Below are positions 34,067 to 42,780 of a DNA stretch of 64,000 nucleotides, in pieces; positions within the stretch are counted from its first letter, which is position 1; every line of letters starts with the position of its first letter. The position numbers and the translations under genes were made by a program. The DNA is taken from positions 1 to 64,000 of the forward strand of contig CAZYVI010000020.1 in NCBI GenBank assembly GCA_964651245.1. Reading direction: 5' to 3'. Origin of the DNA: Avedoeria sp964651245 (GTDB taxonomy: Bacteria; Chloroflexota; Anaerolineae; Epilineales; Epilineaceae). The notes below the pieces were generated by a model. The model worked only from the letters and a program-made list of their open reading frames with translations, did not search any database and was not told the origin of the DNA.

Positions 34067-35954
34067 CGTCGTCGAAGCGCTCCAGCACCGTCTCGATCAG
34101 CGCCGCCTCGCCCGGCCCGGCGTGCTGGCCGGCCAGCGCGGCGATGTCGGTCGGCGTGTCGGGCGGCGACTGGGGCCGGTTGCCCGTCGGCGGCAGCGGC
34201 GGCGCATCGCCCTGGAGGTCGGCCTCCATCTGCTGCTTGCGCCACAGCCGGGCGTACTCGCCGCCTGCGCCCAGCAGCGCGTCGTGCGTCCCGCGCTCGA
34301 CGATCCGGCCGCCGTCGAGGACGACGATCTCGTCGGCGTCGCGCAGGGCCGACACGCGGTGGCTGATGATGATCGCCGTGCGCTGCGCGATCGTCGGCCG
34401 GAGCGCGGCCAGGATTCGCGCCTCGGTGGCCGTGTCGACCGCCGAGAGGCAGTCGTCGAGGACCAAGATCGGGCTCGGCCGCACCAGGGCCCGGGCCAGG
34501 CAGACCCGCTGCCGCTGGCCGCCCGAGAGCGTGACGCCGCGCTCGCCCAGCAGCGTGTCGTAGCCGTCGGTGAACGCCTGGATGTCGTCGTCGACGTCGG
34601 CCAGCCGGGCCGCCGCGCGCACGGCGTCGTCGTCGGCCCCGGCCGGGTCGAAGGCGATGTTGTCGCGGATCGAGCGGCTGAACAGGAACGCGTCCTGCGG
34701 GACGTAGGCGATGGCGCGCCGCAGGTCGGCCAGGCGCACGTCGCGCACGTCATGGCCGTCGAGCCGGATCGTGCCAGGCGGCGGGTCGAAGGCGCGCACC
34801 AGCAGGTTGGCCAGCGTGCTCTTGCCGCTGCCGGTGCGGCCCAGGATGCCGAGCGTGCCGCCGGGCGCGACGCGCAGGTCGATGCCGTCGAGCACCGCCG
34901 GCAGCGCGGGCGCGTAGCGGAACGTCAGGCCCTGGACGTCGACCTCGCCGCGCGGCGCCGGCAGGGCCACGGCGTCGGGCGCGTCGGTGATGTCGGGGCG
35001 GACGGCCTCCAGGACTTCGATGCGCGCCAGCGACGCCGTGGCGCGCTGGATGTGGTTGAGGACCATCCCGAGCGCCATCATCGGCCAGGCCAGCATCCAG
35101 AGGTAGCTGTTGAAGGCCATGTAGCCGCCCAGCGTAAGGTCGCCGGCGAGGACGAGCCGGCCGCCGTAGCCCAGGCCGATCGCCACCGACAGCCCGGTCA
35201 GGATGCCGATGACCGGGTCGAAGGCCACGTCGTAGCGCAGCATCTGGCCGAACAGCGCCTGGTAGCGCCGGTTGACGGCGCCGAAGGCCGCCGACTGGTG
35301 GGCCTCGCGCCCGAAGCCCTTGACCACCCGGATGCCGGCGAAGTTCTCCTGGACGCGGTCGGACAGCGTCCCGAACTGCGCCTGGACGCTGAGGTAGGTG
35401 GCGTGGAGGCGCTTGCCGAGCCAGTACGTGGCCGGGTTGAGCAGCAGCAGCGGCGCAAGCGCGATCGCCGTCAGCCGGGCGTCGATCGTCCAGACCATGG
35501 CCACCGCCGAGCCGACGAGCAGGATCACGGCGTCCAGGAACTGCATCATGCCGCCAGCCGCCGCCTGCTGGACCTGCGGGATGTCGTTCGTGGCGTAGGC
35601 CATCAGGTCGCCGACCTTGCGCTCGAGGTAGAAGCGCGGCGACAGCATCTGGAGGTGGTCGTAGAGCCGCTGCCGGACGTCGCGCTCGATCATCCGCGAG
35701 CTGCCGAAGATCATCTGCCGCCAGCCGAAGCGGGCGAACAGCACGGCCACGCCGGTGCCGGCCACCAGGCCGGCGTAGAGGCGGACGTCGGCGGCGTCGG
35801 CGCGGCCGGCCTCGAGGGCGTCGATGAAGCGCTTGATGACGTCGATCGCCACCAACTGCCCGATGTCGGCGATCGCCAGCAGCACCGCGCCGGCCAGGTA
35901 GCGCCCCTTGTGCCGGGCGATGAGACGGAGCAGCGGGCGGAGGTCGGCCGTCAT
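34041..35954 (-). CDS. ABC exporter half-transporter, degenerate-site subunit
   Basis: A 637-residue protein with transmembrane domain (about 20-320) and C-terminal ATPase: Walker A LGRTGSGKSTL, signature LSGGQRQR and H-loop ISHRVS. Walker B reads LVLDDCLSAVD, with Asp in place of the catalytic Glu. This is the hallmark of the non-catalytic partner in BmrC/TmrA-type heterodimers. It has an unusual acidic, Pro-rich C-terminal extension after the ATPase (about 570-637). The ATG at 35954 lacks a strong ribosome binding site. It is transcribed just ahead of, and overlapping, its partner. Confidence 0.9.
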   Translation of the reverse strand: MTADLRPLLRLIARHKGRYLAGAVLLAIADIGQLVAIDVIKRFIDALEAGRADAADVRLYAGLVAGTGVAVLFARFGWRQMIFGSSRMIERDVRQRLYDHLQMLSPRFYLERKVGDLMAYATNDIPQVQQAAAGGMMQFLDAVILLVGSAVAMVWTIDARLTAIALAPLLLLNPATYWLGKRLHATYLSVQAQFGTLSDRVQENFAGIRVVKGFGREAHQSAAFGAVNRRYQALFGQMLRYDVAFDPVIGILTGLSVAIGLGYGGRLVLAGDLTLGGYMAFNSYLWMLAWPMMALGMVLNHIQRATASLARIEVLEAVRPDITDAPDAVALPAPRGEVDVQGLTFRYAPALPAVLDGIDLRVAPGGTLGILGRTGSGKSTLANLLVRAFDPPPGTIRLDGHDVRDVRLADLRRAIAYVPQDAFLFSRSIRDNIAFDPAGADDDAVRAAARLADVDDDIQAFTDGYDTLLGERGVTLSGGQRQRVCLARALVRPSPILVLDDCLSAVDTATEARILAALRPTIAQRTAIIISHRVSALRDADEIVVLDGGRIVERGTHDALLGAGGEYARLWRKQQMEADLQGDAPPLPPTGNRPQSPPDTPTDIAALAGQHAGPGEAALIETVLERFDDDATEVERG

Positions 35955-36087
35955 TCGGCAAGGATAAGCGAGGACCGCGCCGGGCGCACGTTCGGGCGGC
36001 GCGCAGCCTCGGGCGCCGCCGACCGTACAATGGGCGCGCGGGCGGACGTCGGCCCGCGCCGGTGTTCCCGCGCCCAGGAGGCACGCC

Positions 36088-36297
36088 ATGTCGGTCGCCA
36101 AGGTCATCGAGCTCATCGCCGAGTCGAGCACGAGCTGGGAGGACGCTGCCCAGAACGCCGTCACCGAGGCCCACAAGACGCTGCGCCACGTCCGCCACGT
36201 CTACATCAAGGACATGCAGGCGGTCGTCGACGGTGGCAAGATCACGAAGTACCGCGTGAACTGCAACATCACGTTCGTGATCGACGCCGACAGCTAG
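36088..36297 (+). CDS. Dodecin family flavin-binding protein
   Basis: A 69-residue protein; ATG at 36088 with AGGAGG 6 bases upstream. The sequence SVAKVIELIAESSTSWEDA followed by TLRHVRHVYIKDMQAVVDGGKIT is diagnostic of dodecin, which assembles into a hollow dodecamer storing flavin (or CoA). Length is typical (65-75). Its stop overlaps that of the convergent EEP-family gene by 4 bases. Confidence 0.93.
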   Translation: MSVAKVIELIAESSTSWEDAAQNAVTEAHKTLRHVRHVYIKDMQAVVDGGKITKYRVNCNITFVIDADS

Positions 36298-37409
36298 GGC
36301 GCGCGCCGGCGCCGGGCCGTCGCTCCGCCGTCGGGCGCGCGCCAGCGCAGCGTCACGTGCAGCGGGCGGTGGTCCGAGCCGAGCGCCGGACCGACGTCGG
36401 CGCGGGTGGCCTGCAGCGCCGGGTCGATCAGGCAGACGTCGATCGGGATGCCGAGCCACGGCGGCACGAACGCCGGCCAGGTGCCGCGGTAGCCGTGGCC
36501 GGCCGCGGCGTCGCGCAGCCCGGCGCGGCGGGCGGCGTCGCGGCCGGTCGAGGCCGGGGCGGCGTTGGTGTCGCCGCACAAGATGCCTGGCCGGCCGTCG
36601 CGCGCCAGCCGCGCGACGGCCTCGGCCATGGCGCGATCGCGCTGCCGCGTCATCGCCGCGCCCTTGGGCGGCGGCGGATGGGCGGCCAGCAGCGTCGCCT
36701 CGCGGCCGCCGAACGACACGCGGGCCGCGACAAACGGACGCGCCAAGGCGTCGTCGGCCACCAGGACGCCGGCCTGGGCGTCGGCCAGCGCGACACCGCG
36801 CCGGGCCGCGTCGCGGCGGACGTAGAGGCCGACGCCGTAGAAGTCGTCGCGCGGCGCGAGCGCGGCCGCCGCATAGGACGGCAGCTCGGACGCCAGCCGC
36901 GCCACCAACGGCGGCCGCAGCTCGACGACGACGACGAGATCGTCGCCGGTGGCCTCGAGGTAGGGGCCGATGCGCTCGGGCGACCGGTTGAGGCCCCAGA
37001 CGTTGAAGACCGTCAGGCAGAGGTCGGCGCCCGGCTCGGGCGCGGCGCCCGTCGACGTCGTCGCCCCGCCGCCGTCCGGTCGCCACGACGCGGCGACGGT
37101 CGCGGCGCTGACAAGCCACGGCCCGCCGAGCGCCAGCGCCGCGGCGCGGCGACGGCGGGCGAGCGCCAGCGCCAGGCCGGGCGTCATCGCCAAGAGGCCG
37201 TGCAGCCGAAAGTGGCGGGCCAGGTCGAGCAGCGGGAACCACCGGGCGCCGAGGCCGGCCGCGGTCGCCAGGGCGGCCGCGGCGGCCGCCGCCGCGACGG
37301 TGGCGTCGAGGGCGGCGACGAGGCGCCGGCCGGCGGCGGGGCGCGCCCGCACCGCGCCTGGCGACGGGTCGGCGGTGGGCGACGGGGCGGCGGTCGGACG
37401 CGTCATCAT
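36294..37409 (-). CDS. Membrane-anchored endonuclease/exonuclease/phosphatase family protein
   Basis: About 371 residues starting at one of two adjacent ATGs (37409 or 37406) behind GGAG; an upstream GTG at 37445 is less likely. Three hydrophobic segments (about 28-115) anchor it. The catalytic domain (about 130-360) begins LTVFNVWGLNR, has VVVVELRPP (metal-binding Glu), ILCGDTNAAP and ends GSDHRPLHV with the catalytic Asp-His. This is the arrangement of YafD-like EEP proteins. Substrate (phosphodiester, lipid or nucleic acid) is unknown. Confidence 0.85.
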   Translation of the reverse strand: MMTRPTAAPSPTADPSPGAVRARPAAGRRLVAALDATVAAAAAAAALATAAGLGARWFPLLDLARHFRLHGLLAMTPGLALALARRRRAAALALGGPWLVSAATVAASWRPDGGGATTSTGAAPEPGADLCLTVFNVWGLNRSPERIGPYLEATGDDLVVVVELRPPLVARLASELPSYAAAALAPRDDFYGVGLYVRRDAARRGVALADAQAGVLVADDALARPFVAARVSFGGREATLLAAHPPPPKGAAMTRQRDRAMAEAVARLARDGRPGILCGDTNAAPASTGRDAARRAGLRDAAAGHGYRGTWPAFVPPWLGIPIDVCLIDPALQATRADVGPALGSDHRPLHVTLRWRAPDGGATARRRRAP

Positions 37410-37475
37410 CGGCTCCGCGAGGTCGAGGGCTTCGTCCGGCCACACGGCCGGCCCGATGCGGTCGACGGATCGCGG

Positions 37476-38012
37476 TTACGGCCGACCGTCCGATCCGCCG
37501 CCGCCGGACGTGTCCGCGTCGTACGCCGCGTCCGTCCCGGTCACGTCGTCGGTCGCGTGAGGGCCGGCTCCTTCGGCGCCGTCGTGGACGGGGGCGCTGG
37601 GCAGCGGGGCGGCGTCGGCCCGCGGCGGCCACACCGGCGCCGGCAGCGGCGTCAGGCGGCTGCGGTCGAGGATGGTGGCACGTCCGCCGGTCAGGAGCCA
37701 GTACAGCAGAAGCGCCAGGCCGACGAACAGGAACAGCAGCCCCGGGATGAGGACCGGCGAGCGATCGAGCGCCTCGAGCGCGAACGGCGCCATGCCGCAC
37801 GCCAGCGCGAGGCCGATCGCGACGAGGATCAGGCCCCATCGCAGCGTTCGGTTCGTGCCGTTCGGCGCGCCGACGGGCGCGTAGCCGCGGTCGGCCAGGG
37901 CCAGTGTCTCGCGAAAGCGCATCCAGCGCAGCCAGCCGGCGAAGCCCAGGAACAGGGCGAAGAACAGCAGCACGAACACGGCCGGGACGACGAACTCGAA
38001 GATGTCGCGCAT
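37476..38012 (-). CDS. Small membrane protein, DUF6249-like
   Basis: A 178-residue protein; ATG at 38012 with GGAGG 7 bases upstream. It has three hydrophobic helices (FVVPAVFVLLFFALFLGFAGWL; LRWGLILVAIGLALACG; VLIPGLLFLFVGLALLLYWLL) and a polar, Asp/Gly-rich C-terminal tail. The layout (N-terminal helix, a RFRETLALADRGY segment, then two helices) resembles DUF6249 proteins. It follows the DUF4097 gene on the same strand and probably belongs to the ECF-associated gene set. Confidence 0.6.
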   Translation of the reverse strand: MRDIFEFVVPAVFVLLFFALFLGFAGWLRWMRFRETLALADRGYAPVGAPNGTNRTLRWGLILVAIGLALACGMAPFALEALDRSPVLIPGLLFLFVGLALLLYWLLTGGRATILDRSRLTPLPAPVWPPRADAAPLPSAPVHDGAEGAGPHATDDVTGTDAAYDADTSGGGGSDGRP

Positions 38013-38148
38013 GATCGAACCTCCGGGGCGAGACGGCCGGGCCACGGGCGGGCCGGCGACGGGGACGACGAACAAGCTCGTCGCTTGGGACCAGGGACGG
38101 ACGGCGGCGGGCGGCGGGTCGGTGGCGGACGCTCCGGCGGCGCGGGCC

Positions 38149-39267
38149 TCAGCGGTCCGCCGCGCTGCCGACCGACAGCCGGACGTCGCCGCTGTCCGTC
38201 GACAGCGCCACCGACGGCCCGCCAGCGCCGACGCGGCCGACCCACGGCGTTCCGCGGTCGGCGGCGCGGGCAACGTCCGCGGCGCGGCCGGCGTCGACGA
38301 ACGGCGCCTCGACCGAGCCGAAGCGGGTGTGGAGCGTGGCCTCGGCGCCGGCGCCCGGTGGCAGCGAGACGTCGACATCGCCAAAGCGCGTCGAGGCCTC
38401 GATCCCGCCGGCCAAGCGGGTCAGGACGAGGCGGACGTCGCCGCTGTCGGAGGCGGCGACGAGGTGGGCAGCTTCGGCCCCGGCGACGTCCACGTCGCCG
38501 AAGCGCGTCCGCAGCACGATCCCGGCGGCGGCCGTGGCGCGCACGGCGGCGGCGTCGATGTCGCCCGACGACGACTCCGCCTGGAGCGCCTTGACGCGGA
38601 CGCGCGCGAGGCGGACGTCGCCGAACTCGGTGGCCAGCTCGACCGCGCCGGCGGGCGCCTCGATGTCGCGCGCCTCGACATCGCCCGCGGCGCTGCGGGC
38701 GCGGACGCCGTCGCGCCCGCCGACCACCGCCACGTCGCCGAAGTCCGTCTCGACCGCGATGGGGCCGGCCACGCCGTCGACGGCGATGTCCCCGGCCCGG
38801 GTGCGGGCCGAGAGCGACGCCCCGGCGGCGGCGGGTAGCCGGATCGCGACGTCGACGCCGGGCGCGATGCGCCGGCCCCCGGCCGCGTCGGCGCCGGTCC
38901 ACCGGACCTCGAGCCGTCCGTCGGCGAAGCGGATCGTCGGCGAGATCGACGCCAACGCGGCCAGGCCGGCGTCGCGGTCGTCGGCGCGAACGGTCGGGGT
39001 GACGACGACGACGGCGGCGACGCCGCCGGCGGTGACGCGGACATCGCCGCGGTCGATCGCCACCTCGACGGTGACGCCGGTCGGCACGGCGAGGGTGCGC
39101 TCGACGGGTGTACCCTGGATGACGAACGCGCCGCCGCCCAGCTCGACGGCGCCGAAGCCGGCGAACCAGCCGTCGCGGTGGGCGATCGCGGCGGCGACGC
39201 CGAGGCCGATCATCGTGGCCAGCAGGGCGAGCACCACGGCGCCGATCGCGAGGGTGCGCAGTCGCAT
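38149..39267 (-). CDS. DUF4097-type beta-helical protein with alternating GDV repeats
   Basis: A 372-residue protein; ATG at 39267 with AAAGGA 8 bases upstream. An N-terminal membrane anchor (LAIGAVVLALLATMIGLGVAAA) precedes a long beta domain. From about residue 155 it has repeats of roughly 20 residues carrying SGDV/AGDI or FGDV in alternation (TRAGDI, TDFGDVAVVGG, SAAGDVEA, TEFGDVRL, SSSGDIDA, TRFGDVDVAG, SDSGDVRL, TRFGDVDVSL, TDSGDVRL). This fits the DUF4097/LiaG-like right-handed beta-solenoid exposed outside the membrane, often controlled by envelope-stress regulators. Here it diverges from an ECF sigma factor gene and shares its promoter motif. Confidence 0.82.
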   Translation of the reverse strand: MRLRTLAIGAVVLALLATMIGLGVAAAIAHRDGWFAGFGAVELGGGAFVIQGTPVERTLAVPTGVTVEVAIDRGDVRVTAGGVAAVVVVTPTVRADDRDAGLAALASISPTIRFADGRLEVRWTGADAAGGRRIAPGVDVAIRLPAAAGASLSARTRAGDIAVDGVAGPIAVETDFGDVAVVGGRDGVRARSAAGDVEARDIEAPAGAVELATEFGDVRLARVRVKALQAESSSGDIDAAAVRATAAAGIVLRTRFGDVDVAGAEAAHLVAASDSGDVRLVLTRLAGGIEASTRFGDVDVSLPPGAGAEATLHTRFGSVEAPFVDAGRAADVARAADRGTPWVGRVGAGGPSVALSTDSGDVRLSVGSAADR

Positions 39268-39319
39268 GGGCGGTCCTTTCGGGGGCGGGCATCGCGGCGG
39301 AGGGACGCGATCGCTAGCC

Positions 39320-39348
39320 TTGGACGGACCGGCGCGGCATAAGTTTCA
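39320..39348 (-). promoter_or_regulatory. Candidate ECF-type promoter for the DUF4097 gene
   Basis: Reading leftward, TGAAAC (39348-39343), 16 bases, then CGTCCAA (39326-39320). The GAAAC/CGTC combination is characteristic of ECF sigma promoters and mirrors the motif in front of the sigma gene on the other strand. It is about 55-80 bases from the DUF4097 start. Confidence 0.6.
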
Positions 39349-39361
39349 TGCGGCGCGCGGC

Positions 39362-39391
39362 TGAAACCTGGCCGCGGAGAATGCCGTCCAA
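39362..39391 (+). promoter_or_regulatory. Candidate autoregulatory ECF-type promoter for the sigma factor gene
   Basis: TGAAAC (39362-39367), 17 bases, then CGTCCAA (39385-39391), about 105 bases before the sigma ATG. The same two elements, separated by 16 bases, face the other way at 39320-39348, only 14 bases from this one. Confidence 0.6.
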
Positions 39392-39495
39392 TCACTCAGC
39401 CCACCGGTCACGCGCCGCCCGTTCGCGCGGCGCGCCGTCGGGACGAGGCGCGCCGGCCGCTGCCACGGCCGGCGTCCACCAGGGAGGTCTCTCGC

Positions 39496-40572
39496 ATGTC
39501 GATCGCGGCGTCACCGCCGACCCGATGGCCGATGGCGTCCCGCGGCGCCGAGACGTCGTCGACGGCGGACGACGCGTCCGCCCTGGCGCGCGCCGCCGCC
39601 GGCGACCCCGACGCGTTCGCGGCGATCGTGCGGCGGCATGGGCGGGCGATCCACCATCTGGCCGCCCAGCTGCTGCCCGACGCGCACGACGCCGAGGACG
39701 CCGCGCAGGAGGTGTTCGTGCGCGCCTGGCGCGCCCGGGCCGGCTTTCGGGCCGAGGCCGAGGTGCGGACGTGGCTCTACCGCATCGCGCTGAACGTCTG
39801 CTACGACCGCCGCCCACGGCTGCGGCGCGACATGGCGGCGCTCGACCTCGACGCGTTGGGCAGCGCGGTCGACGGCGGCGCGGTCGACGACGGCGCGCCG
39901 CTCGACGAGCGCCTCGGGCGGGCGCAGGTGGCGGCGGCGGTGCGGGCGGCCGTGGCCGAGCTGCCGGCGGGCTACCGCCTGCTGTTGACGCTACGTCACT
40001 TCGACGAGTTGAGCTACGACGAGATCGCCGGCGTGACCGGCCTGCCGCTGGGGACGGTCAAGACCGGCATCCACCGCGCGCGCGGCCGGCTGCGCGCGCG
40101 CCTGTCCGCGATCGTCGGCGCCTTGCCGGCGTTCGACCCACTTCGGGAGGTCGGGGATATGAGCGATCGCCGCCGATCGGCCGCCGTGCCGCTGTCCGAG
40201 GCCGCGCTCGACGAGGCCCTGGCGCACTGGCCGCTGGCGCCGCTGCCGCCCGGCTTCGCCGCGGCGACGCTGCGGCGGGTTGAGCGCGCGCCGCGCTTCC
40301 GGCTGGCCGCGGGAGACGTCGTTGGCGCGCTGGTGGCGGCGCTGGTCGTGGTCGTAGCCAGCGCCGCGGCCGGCGCGGGCTGGCTCGAGGCGGATCGCGT
40401 GATGGGTGGCGACGCGGGCATGGCGGTCGCGCGCTGGTGGCTGGGCGTGCGGCCCGCCGACCCCCGCGTGCCGTGGCTGGCGGCGGCGGCGGTGGCGATG
40501 GCCGCGGCGGCGCTGGGCGTCGTGGCCGCCGTCGGCCGATCGCCGCGCGCCTGGGTGGCGCGCGCCCGCTAG
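39496..40572 (+). CDS. ECF sigma factor fused in frame to a membrane anti-sigma-like domain
   Basis: A continuous 358-residue frame; ATG at 39496 with GGGAGG 8 bases upstream. Residues 25-105 are sigma region 2 (DAFAAIVRRHGRAIHHLAAQLL, DAEDAAQEVFVRAWRAR, TWLYRIALNVCYDRRP). Residues 145-205 are region 4 (LPAGYRLLLTLRHFDELSYDEIAGVTGLPLGTVKTGIHRAR, split here only for description). There is no stop after the sigma part. From residue 222 the sequence looks like a small anti-sigma factor: a cytoplasmic segment of about 50 residues and two transmembrane helices (DVVGALVAALVVVVASAAAGA; AAAAVAMAAAALGVVAAVG). No zinc-binding HxxxCxxC is seen. An internal ribosome binding site precedes Met222. Confidence 0.8.
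   Translation: MSIAASPPTRWPMASRGAETSSTADDASALARAAAGDPDAFAAIVRRHGRAIHHLAAQLLPDAHDAEDAAQEVFVRAWRARAGFRAEAEVRTWLYRIALNVCYDRRPRLRRDMAALDLDALGSAVDGGAVDDGAPLDERLGRAQVAAAVRAAVAELPAGYRLLLTLRHFDELSYDEIAGVTGLPLGTVKTGIHRARGRLRARLSAIVGALPAFDPLREVGDMSDRRRSAAVPLSEAALDEALAHWPLAPLPPGFAAATLRRVERAPRFRLAAGDVVGALVAALVVVVASAAAGAGWLEADRVMGGDAGMAVARWWLGVRPADPRVPWLAAAAVAMAAAALGVVAAVGRSPRAWVARAR
40145..40161 (+). promoter_or_regulatory. Internal ribosome binding site and in-frame ATG for a separate anti-sigma product
   Basis: GGGAGG (40145-40150) lies 8 bases before an in-frame ATG (40159-40161) inside the sigma/anti-sigma frame. This is as good a start signal as any in the window. It could yield a free 137-residue anti-sigma-like protein in addition to the full-length fusion. 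Confidence 0.6.
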
Positions 40573-41570
40573 GGCCGCGAGCGGCCGATCGCGCGGCGCG
40601 GCGGCTCGGCGTCGCGCTCCGCGGCGACCGTCGCGCCGGGCGCGCCGCGGTGCCGATCGGCGGCGCTCCGGCCCGCGCCGGCGCGCCGCCGCGCCTGGCG
40701 CTCGCGCGGGACGCGGTAGACGTCCTTGGCCAGGCCGAGCGCCTCCATGAGCCGGATCACGTAGCCCGACAGGTCGACCTGCCACCACCGCAGGCCGTGG
40801 AAGGCCGAGCGCGGGAACGCGTGGTGGTTGTTGTGCCACCCTTCGCCCAGCGCCAGCACGCCGACGAGGGCGTTGTTGCGGCTGACGTCCTTCGTGTCGA
40901 ACATCCGGCGTCCGAACATGTGGCAGACCGAGTTGACGCTCCAGGTGATGTGGTGCGTGACGCCGATCCGGATCAGCCCGCCCCAGACGAGCGCCATCCA
41001 AGCCGCCGGCCATGACCAGGGCGCCGCCGGCGCCAGCGGGCTGCCGACGAGCCCGCCGATGACGAACGGCACCAGCAGGCCGACTCCGACCCAGACGATG
41101 AACGTGCGCTCGAACCAGTTCACCAGCCGGTCGCCGACGAGCTGCGGCACATAGCGCTCCGGGTCGCCGTGGAAGCCGGACCACATCCAACCCAGGTGGG
41201 CGTGCCAGAACCCCTCGAGCGGGCTGTGGGGGTCGCCCTCGGCGTCGGAGTGGACGTGGTGCTCGGCGTGGATCGCCGCCCAGTTCAGGGCGCCGCCCTC
41301 GACCGCCATCGAACCCAGCGCCAACCAGAACGCGCGGACCCAGGCCGGCGCCTCGAAGCTGCGATGGGTCAGCATGCGGTGGAAGCCGACGGTGATGCCG
41401 AGGCCGGTCACCAGCCAGCCGCCGACGAGGAGGCCGAGGTCGAGCGGCGTGACGAGCCGCATCCAGACGGCGTGGACGGCGTAGGCGCCGGCCGCGAGCG
41501 GGCCGAGCACGAAGACGAGCAGCAGGACCCGGCGCAGCGCTTCGGCGCGCGCCGACGGGGCGTGGGACAT
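40569..41570 (-). CDS. Membrane fatty acid (acyl-CoA type) desaturase
   Basis: A 333-residue protein; ATG at 41570 with GAGGG 7 bases upstream. The three histidine boxes of the OLE1/Delta9 family are present: HRMLTH (64-69), HAEHH (101-105) and HNNHH (about 245-250). Transmembrane segments fit a four-helix di-iron membrane enzyme. It introduces a cis double bond into membrane acyl chains, adjusting fluidity. The basic C-terminal tail of about 45 residues is variable. The stop overlaps that of the convergent sigma gene by 4 bases. Confidence 0.9.
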   Translation of the reverse strand: MSHAPSARAEALRRVLLLVFVLGPLAAGAYAVHAVWMRLVTPLDLGLLVGGWLVTGLGITVGFHRMLTHRSFEAPAWVRAFWLALGSMAVEGGALNWAAIHAEHHVHSDAEGDPHSPLEGFWHAHLGWMWSGFHGDPERYVPQLVGDRLVNWFERTFIVWVGVGLLVPFVIGGLVGSPLAPAAPWSWPAAWMALVWGGLIRIGVTHHITWSVNSVCHMFGRRMFDTKDVSRNNALVGVLALGEGWHNNHHAFPRSAFHGLRWWQVDLSGYVIRLMEALGLAKDVYRVPRERQARRRAGAGRSAADRHRGAPGATVAAERDAEPPRRAIGRSRP

Positions 41571-41779
41571 GGTGAACCCTCGTCGAGGTCGGGACGGTCC
41601 GGCGCGCTCGGCGGCCGGACGCGGGCGAAGACGGTCGGCGATGCCCTCCCGCCGCCGCGCGGCGCGCCGTGCCGGGCGGTGGACGACGAGGGCTCGGATG
41701 GCTACAACACGGCCGGGCCGCCTCGGTTGCGGTCGGCCTTCGCCGACGGCCCGGCGGCGACGGGTGCCGCCGCTTCACG

Positions 41780-42610
41780 TTATGTCCGGTCGCCGGTCGT
41801 CAGGCGATGCAGGCAGACCGCCGCCGCCACGGCGACGTTCAGCGAGTCGATGCCGCGGCGCATCGGGATGCGCACGCGGTGGTCGGCCAGCGCCAGCGCG
41901 GCGTCGCTCAACCCGTGCCCCTCGGTGCCGACGACGAGCGCCAGGCGGCGCGGCCGCGGCGCGTCGTCGAGCGCGACCGCGCCGGGACCGGTGGCGGCGG
42001 CGACGATCGCGCAGCCCCAGCGGTCGCGCAGCGCCGCCAGGTCGGCCGGCCAGTCGGCGCTGCGGGCCGTCGGCACGTCGAGGGCGTGGCCGATCGACAT
42101 CCGGAGGCAGCGGCGGTAGAGCGGGTCGTGGCAGCGCGGGCTGAGGACGACGGCGTCGACGGCGAACGCGGCGGCGTTGCGCAGCAGCATGCCCAGGTTG
42201 TCGTGGTGGGTGATGTCCTCGCAGACCAACACCGTGAGGGGCGCCGTCCGATCGAGGGGCGGCGGCAGCGCGACGGCGAGCGTCTGCGCGCCCGGCGGCG
42301 GCCGCCAGCCGACCGCCAGGACGCCGCGGTGGAGGTCGAAGCCGACCACGGCGCGCAGCACGGCGTCGGACACCACGTACAACGGCACGTCGGCCGGGAC
42401 GTGCGGCGCGATCCGCGCCAGCTGCGCCCGCTGCACGAGCACCGACTTCGTGCGCCCCGGCACGGCCAGCATCCGCTCGACGATCAACGCCTGCTCGCCG
42501 ATGAACAGCCCGGGACGACCGGCTGCGCCCCGCAGGTCGCGGTCGCGCACCGCGCGGTAGTCGTCCAGGCGCGCGTCATCGGGATCATCGATCCGGATCG
42601 GCTCGGACAC
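41780..42610 (-). CDS. SpoU/TrmH-family RNA 2'-O-methyltransferase
   Basis: A 276-residue protein; GTG at 42610 with GAGG 9 bases upstream. The N-terminal part (about 1-110) is the substrate-binding extension (GRPGLFIGEQALIVERMLA). The SPOUT domain carries the three knot motifs: DNLGMLLRNAAAF, LALVVGTEGHGLS and VRIPMRRGIDSLNVAVAAAV. These bind SAM in the trefoil knot of rRNA/tRNA ribose methyltransferases. The exact target nucleotide cannot be read from sequence. Confidence 0.9.
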   Translation of the reverse strand: MSEPIRIDDPDDARLDDYRAVRDRDLRGAAGRPGLFIGEQALIVERMLAVPGRTKSVLVQRAQLARIAPHVPADVPLYVVSDAVLRAVVGFDLHRGVLAVGWRPPPGAQTLAVALPPPLDRTAPLTVLVCEDITHHDNLGMLLRNAAAFAVDAVVLSPRCHDPLYRRCLRMSIGHALDVPTARSADWPADLAALRDRWGCAIVAAATGPGAVALDDAPRPRRLALVVGTEGHGLSDAALALADHRVRIPMRRGIDSLNVAVAAAVCLHRLTTGDRT

Positions 42611-42664
42611 GGCGGGACCTCGCGCGCGGCGCTCGAGCGGTGGGCGATAGCGCGCGCGCCAGGG

Positions 42665-42694
42665 TTGACCCGGCGCGCGTGCGCACCCTAGGAT
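42665..42694 (+). promoter_or_regulatory. Candidate sigma70 promoter for the FKBP lipoprotein gene
   Basis: TTGACC (42665-42670), 18 bases, TAGGAT (42689-42694), ending 86 bases before the ATG at 42781. Confidence 0.5.
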
Positions 42695-42780
42695 AGCCCG
42701 TCGCGCCGCCGGCCCACGCCCCGAGGCATCGGACGTCGACGCGCCCCCTTGAACGCAACCCAGCAAGAAAGCGAGCCTCC

